The position numbers and the translations under genes are program-made. From the NCBI GenBank assembly GCA_022360815.1, contig JAKSCC010000225.1:1-64000 (forward strand): 64,000 nt of DNA, in the 5' to 3' direction. Position 1 is the stretch's first letter; each line of letters starts with the position of its first letter. The stretch is from Desulfobacterales bacterium. Its GTDB lineage: Bacteria; Desulfobacterota; Desulfobacteria; Desulfobacterales; Desulfolunaceae. Below the pieces are notes generated by a model. The model was not told the origin of the DNA. It worked only from the letters and a program-made list of their open reading frames with translations, and did not search any database. Shown here piece by piece: positions 18,536 through 27,748 of the stretch.

Positions 18536-19564
18536 ATGATGTGGCACAAGCGGATACCCGCAGCCTATGTAAGACATGGGGTAAAGACTGGGGTGGCAAG
18601 CCTTTTGGCGTATGAGGGGAGTCGGTTTTTGGGGCTTCCTTACGCTTATTGGGCCGTCATCTCAACGGTGATTGTGATGCAGGTCTATGTGGCCGATTCC
18701 GTGAGAATGTGCCTTTACCGCTTTTTTGGTACGGCCATGGGGGCAGCCATTGGAATCTTCTCGATCTGGGTGTTTCCGAAAGGTGAGCTGTGGAATGATG
18801 CGGCGATTTTCACCACCCTTGGATTTTGCGCTTTGATGACTCGGTTCAGTCCGAGGTATCGCATGGCTGCCATTACCGTTGGGGTTGTAATGGTGGGAAG
18901 TTTTGGTGCGCCCATGGAAGAGCGGGTGGTTTATGCTTTGTGGCGCGTGGTGGAGATTACCGTAGGGGTGGTCTCGGCGTTTTTGATTTCGGTCATTCTC
19001 TTTCCCGAGCGACTGGAAAAAGAGCTCCTGGCAAAACTTTCGAGACAGAGGCGTTGGGCGGGTGGGCTTTGCCGAAGTCTTTGCCGGGCCTTTGTGAAAA
19101 ACGATGTGGCCACTCCGTCAGACGAGGTGGCCGAATTAAGCCGTCAGGTGCATGATAACAGGGCCTCTTTCAGCGGCATCACCCATCATGAACTGCTCTT
19201 TTCAAGACGAAAAAAAGGCGAGACCCTTTCGGCCTCCATTCAGCGCATGGAGCAGATCTCCCGTTGTCTTACGGCCATGGAACACGCTCTTTCTTCCGAG
19301 GCCCTTAAAAAAGAGCCCTTTTATATGGAAGATGAGCTTCTGGACCTTTCGGAAGCGTGCGCCTCCTTTCTTGAGCAGGAGGCCGATCAAGATGATCATT
19401 CCGGGCATCTGGCCATCAAGCAGGCCCTTTCGGCCTGTGGAGAACATCTCAACGCCCTCAGAAGGGAAGGGGCCACACACCGCTTTGATGTGGAGATGCT
19501 CTCTGGATTTTATGGGTTCTACAATGCACTCATCGCTTTGGCCCGGGAGTGCCTGGCTTTGTAG
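18536..19564 (+). CDS. FUSC-family membrane protein
   Basis: 342 residues. The first 160 contain about six membrane helices with the FUSC/ArAE pattern (GLPYAYWAVISTVIVMQ, then FFGTAMGAAIGI, then RVVEITVGVVSAFLIS). The C-terminal half is soluble and helical. Members export aromatic acids or fusaric acid-like compounds. No HlyD-type partner is nearby, so the export substrate is unknown. The ATG at 18536 follows GAAGG, and an in-frame ATG at 18539 is an alternative. Its 3' end overlaps the convergent RND gene by 46 bp. Confidence 0.87.
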   Translation: MMWHKRIPAAYVRHGVKTGVASLLAYEGSRFLGLPYAYWAVISTVIVMQVYVADSVRMCLYRFFGTAMGAAIGIFSIWVFPKGELWNDAAIFTTLGFCALMTRFSPRYRMAAITVGVVMVGSFGAPMEERVVYALWRVVEITVGVVSAFLISVILFPERLEKELLAKLSRQRRWAGGLCRSLCRAFVKNDVATPSDEVAELSRQVHDNRASFSGITHHELLFSRRKKGETLSASIQRMEQISRCLTAMEHALSSEALKKEPFYMEDELLDLSEACASFLEQEADQDDHSGHLAIKQALSACGEHLNALRREGATHRFDVEMLSGFYGFYNALIALARECLAL

Positions 19565-22065
19565 AGAAGAAGCCAGGGAAGCAAGGTGAGTGATGAGAGA
19601 AGGGCGATGGCCATGGCAAGGCCTGTGAGCAGGCCGAATAGAATGCTGGGGATAAAGTTTGAGAGAACGAGAATGGAAAATCCGGAGATGATGGTAATGG
19701 AGGTGAAGTACATGGCGTGGCCAATGGTGCCGTGGCATCGGTGCATGGTCTCCATAAGGTCATCACCTTTTTCCAGCTCATCTTCAAACCGGTGAATATA
19801 GTGAATGGTATCATCGACAGCAATGCCCACGCTGATGGCGGCAATGGTGATGGTCATCATATCCAAAGGAATTCCCAACCACCCCATAAGGCCGAGTACA
19901 ATACCCACCGAAAGGATATTGGGAAAAAGAGCGATCAGGGCGGTGGCGGGCGATCTGAAGAGAATAAGAAACATGAGAGCCAGAGCCCCAAGGACGATAC
20001 CCAGCGTGAGAATCTGCGAAGAAAAGAGGCTTTGAAGCATGTTGTTGTAAAGAACAAGCATGCCATTTAAACGGAAATTTTCGGGTTTGATGCCGATTTC
20101 ATCGGCCAGACCTTGTTTTACTTTTTTAAGAAAATCATCTCGCCTGAGATCCGGAGCCGAGTCTTTGATGCGGATGGAGAGGTGGGCTTGGTTGTGTTCC
20201 ACCGAGACATACGGTTTTAAGAGAAGGTTCCGATACTTTTCAGGGATCTCACTGTAGAGAAGGGCCAGGGCGAAGTTATCCAGAGGTTTTCCCTCATTAA
20301 GGCGTTCTGCAACGCCTATAAGGGAGGCCAGAGAGAGGACCTTTCCGGTTTCAGGGAGGGCTTCCAGCCAGGTGTGTACTTTTTTGATCAGAGCAACTTT
20401 GTCTTGGGTGAACCAATACTTATCACTCTCTTCCACCTCGTCGAACTCGGAAAAATCATCAAAAAATTCTTCGTCAGATTCGAGCTCTTCCTCAGTCAGA
20501 GTTTCCGGCTTTTTCTCCTCGTTGTCGCCCGAGATGGCTGAAGCAGAATCAAAGGTGATCACCACATCCAGGGGTGTGGTCCCTCCCAGATTGTCATCAA
20601 TCAGTTTCATGCCCTGATAGATCTCTGTGGACTTTTTAAAGTAGTCAATAAAGCTGTTTTCCACCTCAAGGCGCAGGATACCGGTCGTGCAGAAGAGAAG
20701 GGCCAAAAGGGAGATGGCGGCAATGCTTTTTCCTCGGTGTTGGGTGAGACGACCGAGGATTTCAGGCAGAGGAAAACGCAGGCTCAGACGGTTTGGTGTT
20801 TTGCTTTTGGGCAGAAGCACAAGGGTTGCGGGAAGCAGGATGAAGGTGATGAGAAGAGAGACCACAATGCCTGCACTCATCATCCACCCAAAGGTGATGA
20901 CAGGCAGGATCCCGCTGAAGAGAAGAGATGCAAAGCCGGCAATGGTGGTGAGGGCGGCAAAGAGGCAGGGCTTGGCCATAAGGGCCGTGGCGCGCGCTGT
21001 GATGTCAAACTGGGTAAGCTCAGGACTCTTTTTTTGAATCTCCCTGTGCCGTACAATGATGTGAATGGCGATGGCCATGGTGATGATGAGCTGAAGGGAG
21101 ATGAAGTTAGAGGAGATAACGGTCACCTCCCATCCCATGAATCCAAGAATACCCACCATGTTGATAACAGAGACAAAACAACAGAGCATGGGAAGGATGA
21201 TCCAGCGCACCTGGCCAAAAATCAGTCCCAGAGTGATCACCAGAAAAAGGGCCATGCCAAAGCCAAAGACTCGAATATCATTTTTAATAAAAGAGATGAG
21301 GTCGTCGGCCACCATGGAGATGCCCCCTAAAAAGAGGTCAGCTTTTTCTTGATGCTGGGCCATGATGTGCCGAATGGCGGTGATGTCGTCGTGCCTGCTT
21401 TTTCGGTAAGTCTCTCGGTATTGCCAGAAGGTCTCTTGGGCCTTTTTGTAGGATTTTTTTTCTTGGGGGGTAAGGGAACGCTCCGTTTCAAGGGTTTTGA
21501 AACGGTCCCTTTCATAGAGAAGTTCCATGTAGCGGGTGTCGTTGGCCACTGTGGCGACCAGTGCGGTAATTTTTCCGTTGGGGCTCACCAGGAGTTCTTT
21601 GTAAACAGGGCTTTCAAGAATCTCTCTTTGGGCAAGTTTGGGGTCGGTTTCTGGAGAGAGCAGTGTTCGAATGTTTGATGCAAGCTCTTTTACGGGAATG
21701 GGGGGGCTTTCAAAGAGAGGCACATCCAGCATGGTGAGGACCGACTCCACCATGGGAATTTCTTCAATCTTTTTTTTTAAAGCGGTGATGTCCTGATATG
21801 TCTCTTGGGAAAAGAGCTCTTTTTTTGGGCGGTAAGCGATGAAGAGGATATCCTGCTGGCCAAAGCGTTCATTTAGTTTTCGAAAATAGCTCAAGTCTTC
21901 GTCATTATCCAGAACCAGGGTTTCAGCGGAAGCGTCCAGTCTGAAGTCTTTGGCTTGGTAGCCAAAAAAGAGGGTGAGGAAAAAAAGCAGCAAGAGGGTA
22001 AGCACGGGCCATTTTAAGAGGGTGCGCCGGTAGAGGCGGTCGGTGGCTTGGGTAAATCTCTCCAT
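19519..22065 (-). CDS. RND-superfamily (MMPL-type) transporter
   Basis: 848 residues from the ATG at 22065 (the frame continues to a TTG at 22161 without a good ribosome site). It has an N-terminal helix (about 17-35), a periplasmic loop, five helices (from about 240), a second long loop, and five more helices near the C-terminus: the duplicated 1+5 layout of RND/MMPL lipid exporters. The second loop contains a highly acidic insertion (about residues 510-545; runs of E/D with TEEELESDEE and EFFDDFSEFDEVEE). The MlaC-like gene 194 bp upstream on the same strand suggests a shared role in moving lipids or hopanoids between membranes (compare HpnN), but the substrate is not shown here. Confidence 0.9.
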   Translation of the reverse strand: MERFTQATDRLYRRTLLKWPVLTLLLLFFLTLFFGYQAKDFRLDASAETLVLDNDEDLSYFRKLNERFGQQDILFIAYRPKKELFSQETYQDITALKKKIEEIPMVESVLTMLDVPLFESPPIPVKELASNIRTLLSPETDPKLAQREILESPVYKELLVSPNGKITALVATVANDTRYMELLYERDRFKTLETERSLTPQEKKSYKKAQETFWQYRETYRKSRHDDITAIRHIMAQHQEKADLFLGGISMVADDLISFIKNDIRVFGFGMALFLVITLGLIFGQVRWIILPMLCCFVSVINMVGILGFMGWEVTVISSNFISLQLIITMAIAIHIIVRHREIQKKSPELTQFDITARATALMAKPCLFAALTTIAGFASLLFSGILPVITFGWMMSAGIVVSLLITFILLPATLVLLPKSKTPNRLSLRFPLPEILGRLTQHRGKSIAAISLLALLFCTTGILRLEVENSFIDYFKKSTEIYQGMKLIDDNLGGTTPLDVVITFDSASAISGDNEEKKPETLTEEELESDEEFFDDFSEFDEVEESDKYWFTQDKVALIKKVHTWLEALPETGKVLSLASLIGVAERLNEGKPLDNFALALLYSEIPEKYRNLLLKPYVSVEHNQAHLSIRIKDSAPDLRRDDFLKKVKQGLADEIGIKPENFRLNGMLVLYNNMLQSLFSSQILTLGIVLGALALMFLILFRSPATALIALFPNILSVGIVLGLMGWLGIPLDMMTITIAAISVGIAVDDTIHYIHRFEDELEKGDDLMETMHRCHGTIGHAMYFTSITIISGFSILVLSNFIPSILFGLLTGLAMAIALLSSLTLLPWLLLYKARHSRAKAMSAL

Positions 22066-22259
22066 GAACAGGGCCTTTGATGGATGGTGGATGTGTGGTG
22101 TTGAAGGTGCCTGCAAAAGGGTCGGTGGATTTTGCAGGCGAGGTTTGATGGCCTTAATCAAGACGCCGATTCCCTTAAGGCGGCAATCACGGCATGGTGG
22201 GGGCGTTTGCCGTGTTGCGGGCTACTGCGGGGGCATTGGATTTTTAGGCATCATTAAAG

Positions 22260-22847
22260 TTAAACCTTGATATCGCCAAGCTTGGTGATGAGAAGGTCAA
22301 ACCCACCCTCACTGATCACCTGATTGAATTGTGTGCGGTAGGTGGCCACAAGGCTGACACCCTGAAGTTCAATATCATAGATTTTCCATCCTTTTTTGGA
22401 ACGATAGAATTTGTACTCCATGGCGTAGCGATTCTCTTTGGATATAAGCTCTGTGGGGATAATCGCTTTGTTGGGCTTGGGGCTCTTTGCCGGGTGGATC
22501 TCAATCTTTTCGTCTGTGTAAAGAGAGAGTTTGTCGGAGTAAGAGCGCTTCATGACGTCGGTGAAGGTTTTGATAAAGAGGTTCTTCTGGGGTTTGGTTA
22601 AGGTCGACCAGTTTTTTTTGCCCAGGGTGAGCTTTCCCATAAGGGGGAAGTCAAAGATGGGGGAAACTTCTTGAGTGATCAGGTGTTTTTTCTTTGCGAG
22701 ATCCACATCGTCTCGCTTGAGGGTAAAGAAGATAAAGTCGAGCTTTCCCTTTAAAATGGTTTCAACGCTTTGGGTCTCTGCTGGGGCTATCGCAGGAAAA
22801 GAGACGAGAAGAAAGGCAAAGCAACAAAGAAAAATACGTCGTATCAT
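22260..22847 (-). CDS. MlaC/Ttg2D-like periplasmic lipid-binding protein
   Basis: 195 residues with a signal peptide (about 1-23, cut near APA). The MlaC fold is suggested by DFPLMGKLTLGKKNWSTLTKPQKNLF, by YSDKLSLYTDEKIEI and by the C-terminal AMEYKFYRSKKGWKIYDIELQGVSLVATYRTQFNQVI block, which is typical of the MlaC/Ttg2D family. MlaC carries phospholipids between outer and inner membranes. The other Mla genes are absent here; the next gene downstream is an RND transporter. The ATG at 22847 has GGAGG 5 bases upstream. Confidence 0.92.
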   Translation of the reverse strand: MIRRIFLCCFAFLLVSFPAIAPAETQSVETILKGKLDFIFFTLKRDDVDLAKKKHLITQEVSPIFDFPLMGKLTLGKKNWSTLTKPQKNLFIKTFTDVMKRSYSDKLSLYTDEKIEIHPAKSPKPNKAIIPTELISKENRYAMEYKFYRSKKGWKIYDIELQGVSLVATYRTQFNQVISEGGFDLLITKLGDIKV

Positions 22848-23300
22848 GGGGCCTCCATGGCACTTTCTGACAGTGTTGTGCGGGTGAGTCGCAAAGCCTT
22901 TGCCGATCAGAGCCAGGCTTGCTTGCAATAGATTGTGCGAAAAAGTCGGTGCTAAGTCCTCCGGCTTCAGGTGAAACTGTAGCCAGCCTGACGGAGTGTG
23001 TCAAGCCGGACCACTCTATCGGGTTTTTTGAGGCGCATCAGTGTTTTGGATCACTCCTTTGTTCTTTTATTGGTTTCATACTTTTGTAAAAATCGATGCA
23101 TGCCAATGTGGTACCTTCGCGATGATGTGGTAAAATGGAATAGATAGCTCCTTTTTATGGCCTCTTTGCTTTGACAAAGATAAAAATGAGGCCTGATTTT
23201 GGTGTGAAACTCTCTTTTGCCATGCTTCATTTGGTTACCCTGAATTATTTATCGACTCTCTTCTTTCATAAACCCCACCCTTAAATTTTAGGTACTTTCC
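22848..23300. other. Intergenic region between mlaC-like gene and nitronate monooxygenase-like gene
   Basis: A 453-bp gap between divergent genes. It contains a structured stretch at about 22957-23000 (CTCCGGCTTCAGG ... CAGCCTGACGGAG) and a GCGAAAAAGTC block at 22936-22946. That block resembles the arm of the inverted repeat at 27562-27680. No gene is seen. An AT-rich segment (23030-23280) presumably holds promoters. Confidence 0.5.
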
Positions 23301-24275
23301 ATGAAAACACGGATCACAGAACTTTTGGGCATTCGCCATCCCGTTATTGAGGGGGGAATGCAGTGGGTTGGTCGTGCGGGACTTGCCGCAGCCGTCTCCG
23401 AAGCTGGCGGTCTTGGAATTATAACAGCCCTAACCCATGATTCACCCGACGGTTTGGTGCGAGAGATTGAAGAGGTGAGGCGTTTAACCCAAAAACCTTT
23501 CGGTGTGAATCTTACCCTTTTGCCGACATTGAAGCCGGTTTCATACGATGCGTATGTGGATGTGATCCTGTCTGAAGGGGTGGCTATTGTGGAAACAGCA
23601 GGCCGAAGCCCCGAGCCATTTATGTCGGCATTTCTGGCATCTGGAATCAAGGTGATCCATAAGTGCACCTCGGTTCGTCACGCCATCAAAGCTGAAAAAT
23701 TGGGATGTGCTGCCGTGAGTGTGGATGGGTTTGAGTGTGCCGGACACCCCGGAGAAGACGATATTCCAGCCCTTGTGCTTCTGCCTTTGGCTGCCGACGC
23801 CCTTTCCATACCCATTATTGCATCGGGAGGGTTTGGCGACGGCAGGGGGCTTGCCGCAGCCCTCTCTCTGGGCGCAGATGGGATCAATATGGGGACGCGT
23901 TTTCTGGCAACAAAAGAGGCCCCGGTTCATGAGAGGATCAAAAGGGTTTTGGTGGAGGCCGACGAGCGTCAGACGGCGCTGATATTAAGGAGCCTTCACA
24001 ACACCGTACGAATTTTTAAGAATCGAGTGGCTGAAGAGGTGATGGCGTTGGAAACAAAAGAGGGGACCACCATTGAAGATATCGCACCTCTGGTGAGTGG
24101 GACTCGTGGCGCTTTGGTCTATGAAACCGGGGATGTGGATGCCGGGGTGTGGACGGCAGGCATGGTGGTGGGACTTATTCGAGATGTGCCAACAGCAGCG
24201 GAACTGGTCTCGCGTGTTGTTTTAGAGGCCGAAAGTATTGTGAAAAAAAGGCTTGGTTCTATGGTGGCTGAATAG
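23301..24275 (+). CDS. Nitronate monooxygenase / FabK-like flavoprotein
   Basis: 324 residues with a TIM-barrel FMN-binding pattern: VIEGGMQWVGRAGLAAAVSEAGGLGII, HKCTSVRHAIKAEKLG, DGFECAGHPGED, IIASGGFGDGRG and GADGINMGTRFLATKEA. The glycines of GFGDGRG and NMGTRF bind FMN phosphate. The two closest roles are oxidation of nitronates and reduction of enoyl-ACP (FabK); sequence alone does not decide, and no fatty-acid genes are adjacent. The ATG at 23301 follows a weak TAGGT. A 267-bp gap without a gene follows. Confidence 0.9.
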   Translation: MKTRITELLGIRHPVIEGGMQWVGRAGLAAAVSEAGGLGIITALTHDSPDGLVREIEEVRRLTQKPFGVNLTLLPTLKPVSYDAYVDVILSEGVAIVETAGRSPEPFMSAFLASGIKVIHKCTSVRHAIKAEKLGCAAVSVDGFECAGHPGEDDIPALVLLPLAADALSIPIIASGGFGDGRGLAAALSLGADGINMGTRFLATKEAPVHERIKRVLVEADERQTALILRSLHNTVRIFKNRVAEEVMALETKEGTTIEDIAPLVSGTRGALVYETGDVDAGVWTAGMVVGLIRDVPTAAELVSRVVLEAESIVKKRLGSMVAE

Positions 24276-24542
24276 GGAGTTGGTGGGATGGCGGCTTTTT
24301 GGGAATCGTATGGATTTTTTATTTATGCCCTGATACAGTGTTCGCCTATTGACTGATACGTATTTTAATGATTCTTTTGTTTTTTAAGGTGGCTATCGTT
24401 TTGGGTGGTTTTGCATTTATGTGCCGTCTGCAGGGGCAGGTCGTGTTTGCATTAAGGTAAACGTGCCCTTTATCTTGTGAATAGACTGACTGGGTCGGGC
24501 CCACGGGCCATACCAAAAACTTTGAAATCATTTGGGGGCACC

Positions 24543-25406
24543 ATGGGACAACGGATCGCTATCGTCACCGACTCCACCGCCGATTTTCCCAAGGGGGTGG
24601 CAGAGAAGCTGGGTATCCATTTTGTGCCGGTTCATATCACCATTGAAGGGGTGGACTATTTGGACGGGGTAACCATCACGCCCCATCAACTGATTTCTCA
24701 GATGCACAAGGGAGCCCATCCCACCACTCGGCCCGGCACTCCGGCAGAGTATGCAGATGCCTATGAGACGCTTTTAAAGAGGTATGACCGTGTTCTCTCT
24801 TTTCAGCTTTCAAGCAAGCTGTCCAACTGTTACGACAGCGCGCGAAATGCCCTTTCGCTTCTCTCGATTCAGGATGCTCGGCGTGTGACGGTTTACGATA
24901 CGGGTACATTAAGTATTGGTCAGGCGGTCTACACCATTCTTGCGATCCGTTATATCAAGCAGCAGGGGCGAATTGATGGCATGAAAGAGAGTTTGGATGC
25001 CATCATGGAGCGAAGCATAAACAACATCACAGTAAACAATCTCTCCTGGCTTCGAAAAAGCGGGGCTCTTGGGGCGATTCCTGCCATGGTCGGAACGATG
25101 CTGGACATCAAGCCCATTATCGCCCTTAAAGATGGACAGTTGAAGATGGTGAATCGGGTTCGGGGTATGAAAGAGACCTTGGATGAGATGGCCGCCTATG
25201 GCAAGAGCAAAAAAGAGGATCTTGTGTGGGAGGTGTGGGTGGCCCACTGTGATGCTGAAGAGAGTGCGTTTTATTTGAGAAATCGTCTTGCCGAAGCCCT
25301 GGATAAAGAGAGTGGTGCCATTCGCATGGTGGAGGCAGGTGCTTCCATTTCTGTAAAGCTGGGGCCGGGAAGCTGCTGCTGGGGGATGATTCCTTATAAG
25401 CTTTAA
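24543..25406 (+). CDS. DegV-family fatty-acid-binding protein
   Basis: 287 residues from the ATG at 24543 (GGGGG just upstream; the frame from 24477 lacks a site). It contains the DegV marks IVTDSTADFP (about 5-14), TTRPGTPAEY, FQLSSKLSNCYDSARNA and IKPIIALKDG. DegV proteins bind a fatty acid and, in Gram-positives, feed exogenous fatty acids to a kinase. In this organism the partner is unknown. A good terminator follows at 25429. Confidence 0.92.
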   Translation: MGQRIAIVTDSTADFPKGVAEKLGIHFVPVHITIEGVDYLDGVTITPHQLISQMHKGAHPTTRPGTPAEYADAYETLLKRYDRVLSFQLSSKLSNCYDSARNALSLLSIQDARRVTVYDTGTLSIGQAVYTILAIRYIKQQGRIDGMKESLDAIMERSINNITVNNLSWLRKSGALGAIPAMVGTMLDIKPIIALKDGQLKMVNRVRGMKETLDEMAAYGKSKKEDLVWEVWVAHCDAEESAFYLRNRLAEALDKESGAIRMVEAGASISVKLGPGSCCWGMIPYKL

Positions 25407-25428
25407 AGAGATAAAAAAAGAGAAAGAC

Positions 25429-25463
25429 AAGGCGACTCACCATAGCGTGGAGTCGCCTTTTTT
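25429..25463. terminator. Bidirectional rho-independent terminator
   Basis: Perfect 10-bp stem, AAGGCGACTC at 25429-25438 with GAGTCGCCTT at 25450-25459, with T6 at 25458-25463 and an A-rich run before it. It lies between the converging degV-type gene and the TRAP permease and can serve both. Confidence 0.85.
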
Positions 25464-25479
25464 GTTTGGGTGTCGGGTG

Positions 25480-27537
25480 TTAGGACGCTTGAGGTGCCAG
25501 GCGTGCGTGCCTCTGCTTTTGAACAAGCACGATGACCCCGAGTATGGCGAGGCCAATGGGGTAGGTCCAGTAACGTTGAGCCTGGGCAAGGCCCAGCCAG
25601 ATGGCCATTTGATCGGGTCGCATCAGAATAAAGGTGGCGGCTAGGAAAAAGGGGACTTCCCAGATTTTGTTTCGCGTAAAAAACCACCCTTGAGTGGCAG
25701 AGGCAAAGGCAAAGTTGCCAATGCAGGCCATGACAAAGATAAGAATGCCTTGGCTCCAGCTGGTGACATTGTGCAGGATCAGATCCGTATTGAAGATGAA
25801 CATAAAGGGGAGAATGGCGGTTCGAATGTCGTACATGAACCCTTGAAGTCCTGTTTTGATGGGTGGGGATTTGGCGATGGCCGCCGCCGCATAGGCTGCC
25901 AATCCAACCGGGGGGGTGTCGTCGGCGAGGATTCCAAAATAGAAGCAGAAAAGGTGTGCCGACATCAGGGGAACAAAGAAATCCTGGGCCTGTCCAATGG
26001 TGACGATGGCAGGGGCGGTGAGGGAGGCCATTACAATGTAAGTGGCCGTGGTGGGAAGTCCCATGCCGATAAGAAGGCTGGCCAGGGCCGTGATGACAAG
26101 CATGATATGGATGTTTCCCATGGATATCTTGTCAATGATCTGCGTAATAAGGCCTCCAAGTCCCATGGCAACCACGCCGACAATAATACCGGCAGCGGCG
26201 GTGGCCAGTGCCACAGAGACCATGTTGCGCCCTCCCATGGCAAGGGCGGAAAAGATATTTTTTACCCCATCCCAGAGGGCCGGTCTGATAGGCTCTTTAT
26301 GGTACCAGGCTTTGATTGGGTTTTGGAAAAGCATGATAAGGGCCATCACCCAGATGGCGTTGAACGCGGCCAATTCGGGGCTGTGTCTTAGAACCACCAG
26401 CTCATAGATAAGGAAACATAAGGGAACCAAATAGTGGATGCCGCTGAGAAAGGTCGAGAAGATGGGCGGCAGTTCAGTGCGGGGCATTCCCTTAAGCCCC
26501 AATTTTGAAGCTTCAATATGGGAGATATAAAAGAGGGCGGCATAGGAGGCAAAAGCAGGCACAGCAGCGGCTTTGACCACTTCCACGTAAGGCACATTGA
26601 CGTACTCGGCAATAATAAAGGCCGCAGCCCCCATAATGGGAGGAGCCAGCTGGCCATCTGTGCTGGCAGCCACTTCAACGGCGGCTGCTTTGGTGGGCGG
26701 ATAACCCACCTTTTTCATCATGGGGATGGTGAAGGTTCCAGTGGTGACAATGTTGGCGATACTCGAGCCCGACACCATACCGGTTAATCCGGAGCCGAGG
26801 ATGGCTGCTTTGGCCGGCCCCCCTTTAAATCCTCCCAAAAGGCTTAAGGCCATGCGGATGAAGTATTGGCCTCCCCCGGCTCGTTCCAGCATGGCACCAA
26901 AGAGGACAAAGAGAAAAACGATTTTGGCAGAGACGTCCAAAGGAACCCCGTAGATTCCTTCGGTGGACATGGTCATTTGACCCATGTAGCGGTTGAGCGA
27001 GACCCCTTTAAAGCGAATTAATTCCGGAAGAAAGTCCGAGGGGCCGAGAAAGGCGTAAGCCGTAAAGAGCAGGGCGATGACGGGAAGGGCTGGGCCTATA
27101 ACCCGTCTTGCAGCCTCCAAAAGAAGCACAACAAGTGTGATACCTGCCACAATGTCCAGTAAGATGGGATGCCCGACCCTTTCCACGATGCTTTCGTAGT
27201 GGATGATGAGATAAAGGGACGACCAGGCTGCGGCAAAGGCCAGGATCCAGTCGATCAGAGGTATGCGATGGGTTGCTGAAAGGACTTTGATGCCGAGTCG
27301 CGTCTTTTTGAACATGGGGTAGTTGAGAAAGACAATGAGAAGGGCAAAGGCGAGGTGAATGGCGCGAGTGTAGGTGGAGTTTAGGGTAATCCACCGTGCG
27401 ATGGCGAGCTGAAAAAGGCTCCAGCCCACAGCAATAGAGGGAATAACCCAAGCACTCCACCCAGAAGGCTTGCGGTGAATGCCAGCCTCTTCTTCGGCAA
27501 GCTTTTCAACGATATCAAGGTCGGTCTTAGTCTCCAT
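25480..27537 (-). CDS. TRAP transporter fused permease (DctQ-DctM, TAXI type)
   Basis: 685 residues with about 17-18 membrane helices. The first about 190 residues contain the DctQ-like small-subunit helices, and the rest the DctM large subunit, recognisable by GSGLTGMVSGSSIANIVTTGTFTIPMMKK, VAASTDGQLAPPIMGAAAF, GMGLPTTATYIV and ADDTPPVGLAAYAAAAI. These are typical of fused TAXI-family permeases. The binding protein is encoded just upstream on the same strand (27749-28741), 211 bp away. Uptake is driven by ion gradients. The substrate is unknown (TAXI systems include glutamate and dicarboxylates). Confidence 0.95.
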   Translation of the reverse strand: METKTDLDIVEKLAEEEAGIHRKPSGWSAWVIPSIAVGWSLFQLAIARWITLNSTYTRAIHLAFALLIVFLNYPMFKKTRLGIKVLSATHRIPLIDWILAFAAAWSSLYLIIHYESIVERVGHPILLDIVAGITLVVLLLEAARRVIGPALPVIALLFTAYAFLGPSDFLPELIRFKGVSLNRYMGQMTMSTEGIYGVPLDVSAKIVFLFVLFGAMLERAGGGQYFIRMALSLLGGFKGGPAKAAILGSGLTGMVSGSSIANIVTTGTFTIPMMKKVGYPPTKAAAVEVAASTDGQLAPPIMGAAAFIIAEYVNVPYVEVVKAAAVPAFASYAALFYISHIEASKLGLKGMPRTELPPIFSTFLSGIHYLVPLCFLIYELVVLRHSPELAAFNAIWVMALIMLFQNPIKAWYHKEPIRPALWDGVKNIFSALAMGGRNMVSVALATAAAGIIVGVVAMGLGGLITQIIDKISMGNIHIMLVITALASLLIGMGLPTTATYIVMASLTAPAIVTIGQAQDFFVPLMSAHLFCFYFGILADDTPPVGLAAYAAAAIAKSPPIKTGLQGFMYDIRTAILPFMFIFNTDLILHNVTSWSQGILIFVMACIGNFAFASATQGWFFTRNKIWEVPFFLAATFILMRPDQMAIWLGLAQAQRYWTYPIGLAILGVIVLVQKQRHARLAPQAS

Positions 27538-27561
27538 GCAAAAACCTCAAACAGTTGTATA

Positions 27562-27680
27562 GATGGCTTCGCAAAAAGTCAGGAGATCTCTCAGTGACTT
27601 ATGGCATCGGGGGTTCCATATTCGCTTGATGGGCCTCTATTGTGGGCGTCGCGTAGGAACCGACTTTTTACGATTTCATC
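27562..27680. repeat. Imperfect inverted repeat, MITE/REP-like
   Basis: Left arm GATGGCTTCGCAAAAAGTC at 27562-27580 and right arm GACTTTTTACGATTTCATC at 27662-27680 pair over about 15 of 19 positions, with 81 bp between. It lies between the TAXI permease and its binding protein. Similar arm-like sequence occurs at 22936 and in the hairpin at 55649-55758. This could be a small mobile or processing hairpin; no target duplication is obvious. Confidence 0.65.
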
Positions 27681-27692
27681 GGTATTGCAAAT

Positions 27693-27735
27693 GAAAACGG
27701 GGGGCTTTGCCAGAGGTTGAGAGCTCCCCGTTTTC
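27693..27735 (-). terminator. Hairpin after the TAXI binding-protein gene
   Basis: Perfect 10-bp stem GAAAACGGGG (27693-27702) with CCCCGTTTTC (27726-27735). On the minus strand it follows the stop of the gene at 27749 by 14 bp. The T-run is interrupted, so it may act as a partial terminator or attenuator that lowers permease expression relative to the binding protein. Confidence 0.55.
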
Positions 27736-27748
27736 ATAAGGTGCGGTG

